Assembly: GCA_004193595.1 (NCBI GenBank)
Contig: RPGQ01000014.1
Location: forward strand, 1-64,000
Direction: 5' to 3'
Length of the DNA stretch: 64,000 nucleotides
Source of the DNA: Desulfobacteraceae bacterium Eth-SRB2
Lineage (GTDB): Bacteria; Desulfobacterota; Desulfobacteria; Desulfobacterales; UBA11574
The notes beneath the pieces are model-generated. The model did no database searches, was not told the origin of the DNA, and worked only from the letters and a program-made list of their open reading frames with translations. Shown one piece after another: positions 63,043 to 64,000 of the stretch. The position numbers and the translations under genes are program-made. Within the stretch, counting starts at the first letter, position 1. Each line of letters starts with the position of its first letter.

Positions 63043-64000
63043 TTATTCATTACCTCCAATTGTTGTAGCCAGCTTCCCGATTACGGATCCTGAAGGATCA
63101 ATAATAACCAGACTGACCATAGTGCCTTCCAGATCATCATCTTCTACAAGGAGACTTACACTTCCATCAGCACTGACAGTCTTGGGGCCGGTTACACATG
63201 ACGTCGGGTCATTTGGTTTTGTTCGAAGGTCCGCTGTGATTTTGGCTCCACCTGAATCGATGGTAGCGCGGCACCGCATTCCATGCCACCAAATCTCTTT
63301 TATTTTAGCAGTCACCGTAGAAGGCACATCGCTTAAACTGAATAGCAGGTCAGGAATGAGACATTCCTGTAACGTCACACCCCCATGGGCATATTCATTG
63401 CCGTTAGAAAAGCAGTTTACTCCAGGTCCATAGGCAAACTGTTCATGAGAATTCCAATGCCAGGTAGCCATCGGAATATCCACCTTTGAATCCTCTTTTA
63501 TAACCGCACACCGTGCCCAACGGCATTCGGTGAGGTATTTAGGCAACTTCACAGCCGGCAAACCATCGGGAACCAGAAGCCAGCCATGATCCGTGATAAC
63601 CCGTACCTGTTTCCATCCGGCTTTAAGCAAATCTCGAATTCTTTCGATCAGCAGTTCAAGTTGTTCTGTTATTCTGGAAGCAAGTTTACTCTGTAACGTA
63701 TGGCCGAGCTTGTCAATCTCACCGAATTCAGTCCATGCACAGGCATCAGCTTGCTCAGGATCTCCAGTTTCAGAAGGACCAAGAACCTGATAATTCTTTG
63801 AAGCAAGCAGTTTGCGAAACCGGTCAATTGTTAATGGTTTGTTGCCTTCTTTTGTTACTGGCCGGAACTCCTCCCCTAATTGCTTTCCGATAATTTGTTC
63901 AGCCACAGGTGAGAGCGCAGGTTTGGCTGTGGCTGTCACTGTCGGCAGGGATGCCCAGCGCCAGTTGGACGACATTTTAAGTTGTTGCTCTTCTGCCATC
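63043..64000 (-). CDS. pglZ: BREX phosphatase-fold protein PglZ, C-terminal part
   Basis: About 318 residues are seen; the frame is open at the right edge, and a Met at 63999 is probably internal. The end of an alkaline-phosphatase-superfamily PglZ domain is clear: AWTEFGEIDKLGH, then RVITDHGWLLVPDGLPAVKL with metal ligands Asp-His, LTECRWARCAVI, NEYAHGGVTLQECLIP. This looks like the PglZ type B group. A C-terminal beta-domain follows. pglZ followed by brxL is the order in BREX type 1 and related loci; brxC and pglX should lie beyond the window. Confidence 0.88.
   Translation of the reverse strand, partial: MAEEQQLKMSSNWRWASLPTVTATAKPALSPVAEQIIGKQLGEEFRPVTKEGNKPLTIDRFRKLLASKNYQVLGPSETGDPEQADACAWTEFGEIDKLGHTLQSKLASRITEQLELLIERIRDLLKAGWKQVRVITDHGWLLVPDGLPAVKLPKYLTECRWARCAVIKEDSKVDIPMATWHWNSHEQFAYGPGVNCFSNGNEYAHGGVTLQECLIPDLLFSLSDVPSTVTAKIKEIWWHGMRCRATIDSGGAKITADLRTKPNDPTSCVTGPKTVSADGSVSLLVEDDDLEGTMVSLVIIDPSGSVIGKLATTIGGNE

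Overview
The window looks like chromosome from an anaerobic, moderately AT-rich Desulfobacterota (Desulfobacterales-like) bacterium. This is inferred from the cobalt-early (cbi) anaerobic cobalamin pathway, an exported CbiK cobaltochelatase of the kind known in sulfate reducers, an LbtU-type porin, PAS-rich hybrid histidine kinases and a GH13_18 phosphorylase. No rRNA or tRNA gene was seen to fix the taxonomy.

Layout. 1-2.1 kb: the 5' part of a large secreted beta-helix protein (minus strand, TTG start). 3.2-7.9 kb: a PAS hybrid histidine kinase gene broken by a nonsense codon and by a 2.28-kb insertion sequence whose transposase carries a DruA-like (DUF4338) N-terminal domain. 8.3-14.9 kb: an SOS mutagenesis cassette on the minus strand (lexA, DUF72 gene, imuB-like, dnaE2-like), with repeats between its genes. 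15-18 kb: gene remnants (a recC fragment, a surface-domain fragment, a zeta-toxin tail), a U32 peptidase-family gene and tiny genes. 18.2-21.5 kb: recC without recB or recD. 21.8-24.9 kb: a btuFCD-type importer split by a repeat. 24.9-25.5 kb: a MazF-type toxin-antitoxin pair. 25.7-28.5 kb: an HDOD regulator and a GH13_18 phosphorylase.

The centre (29.1-52.9 kb) is a cobalamin region with four cobalamin riboswitches. One (plus, about 29.5 kb) precedes an unknown 95-residue protein. Two lie in tandem on the minus strand (36.3 and 35.8 kb) and lead into an uptake/cobalt-insertion operon: LbtU porin, exported CbiK, FecCD permease, ATPase, binding protein. The fourth (plus, 36.8 kb) leads into the long biosynthetic run cbiA-cbiC-cbiL-Gate membrane protein-cbiD-cbiET-cbiF-cbiG-cbiH-cobO-cbiP-cobU-cobS-cobD-cbiB-cbiR. 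Together these cover cobalt chelation, corrin ring synthesis, amidation, adenosylation, nucleotide-loop assembly and remodelling. cbiJ and cobT are absent from the window.

53-64 kb: a second PAS hybrid histidine kinase with an in-frame stop, then a defence-type island on the minus strand: MNT/HEPN pair with an unknown 597-residue protein, a broken methyltransferase-like gene, an unknown gene pair, and the brxL-pglZ end of a BREX locus that continues past the window.

Intergenic DNA is unusually full of repeats: palindromic hairpins, a MITE-like element, and arrays of short words (a different word at each locus) joined to a shared GAGCGAAGCGA motif. Three genes carry single in-frame TAA codons in otherwise continuous reading frames.
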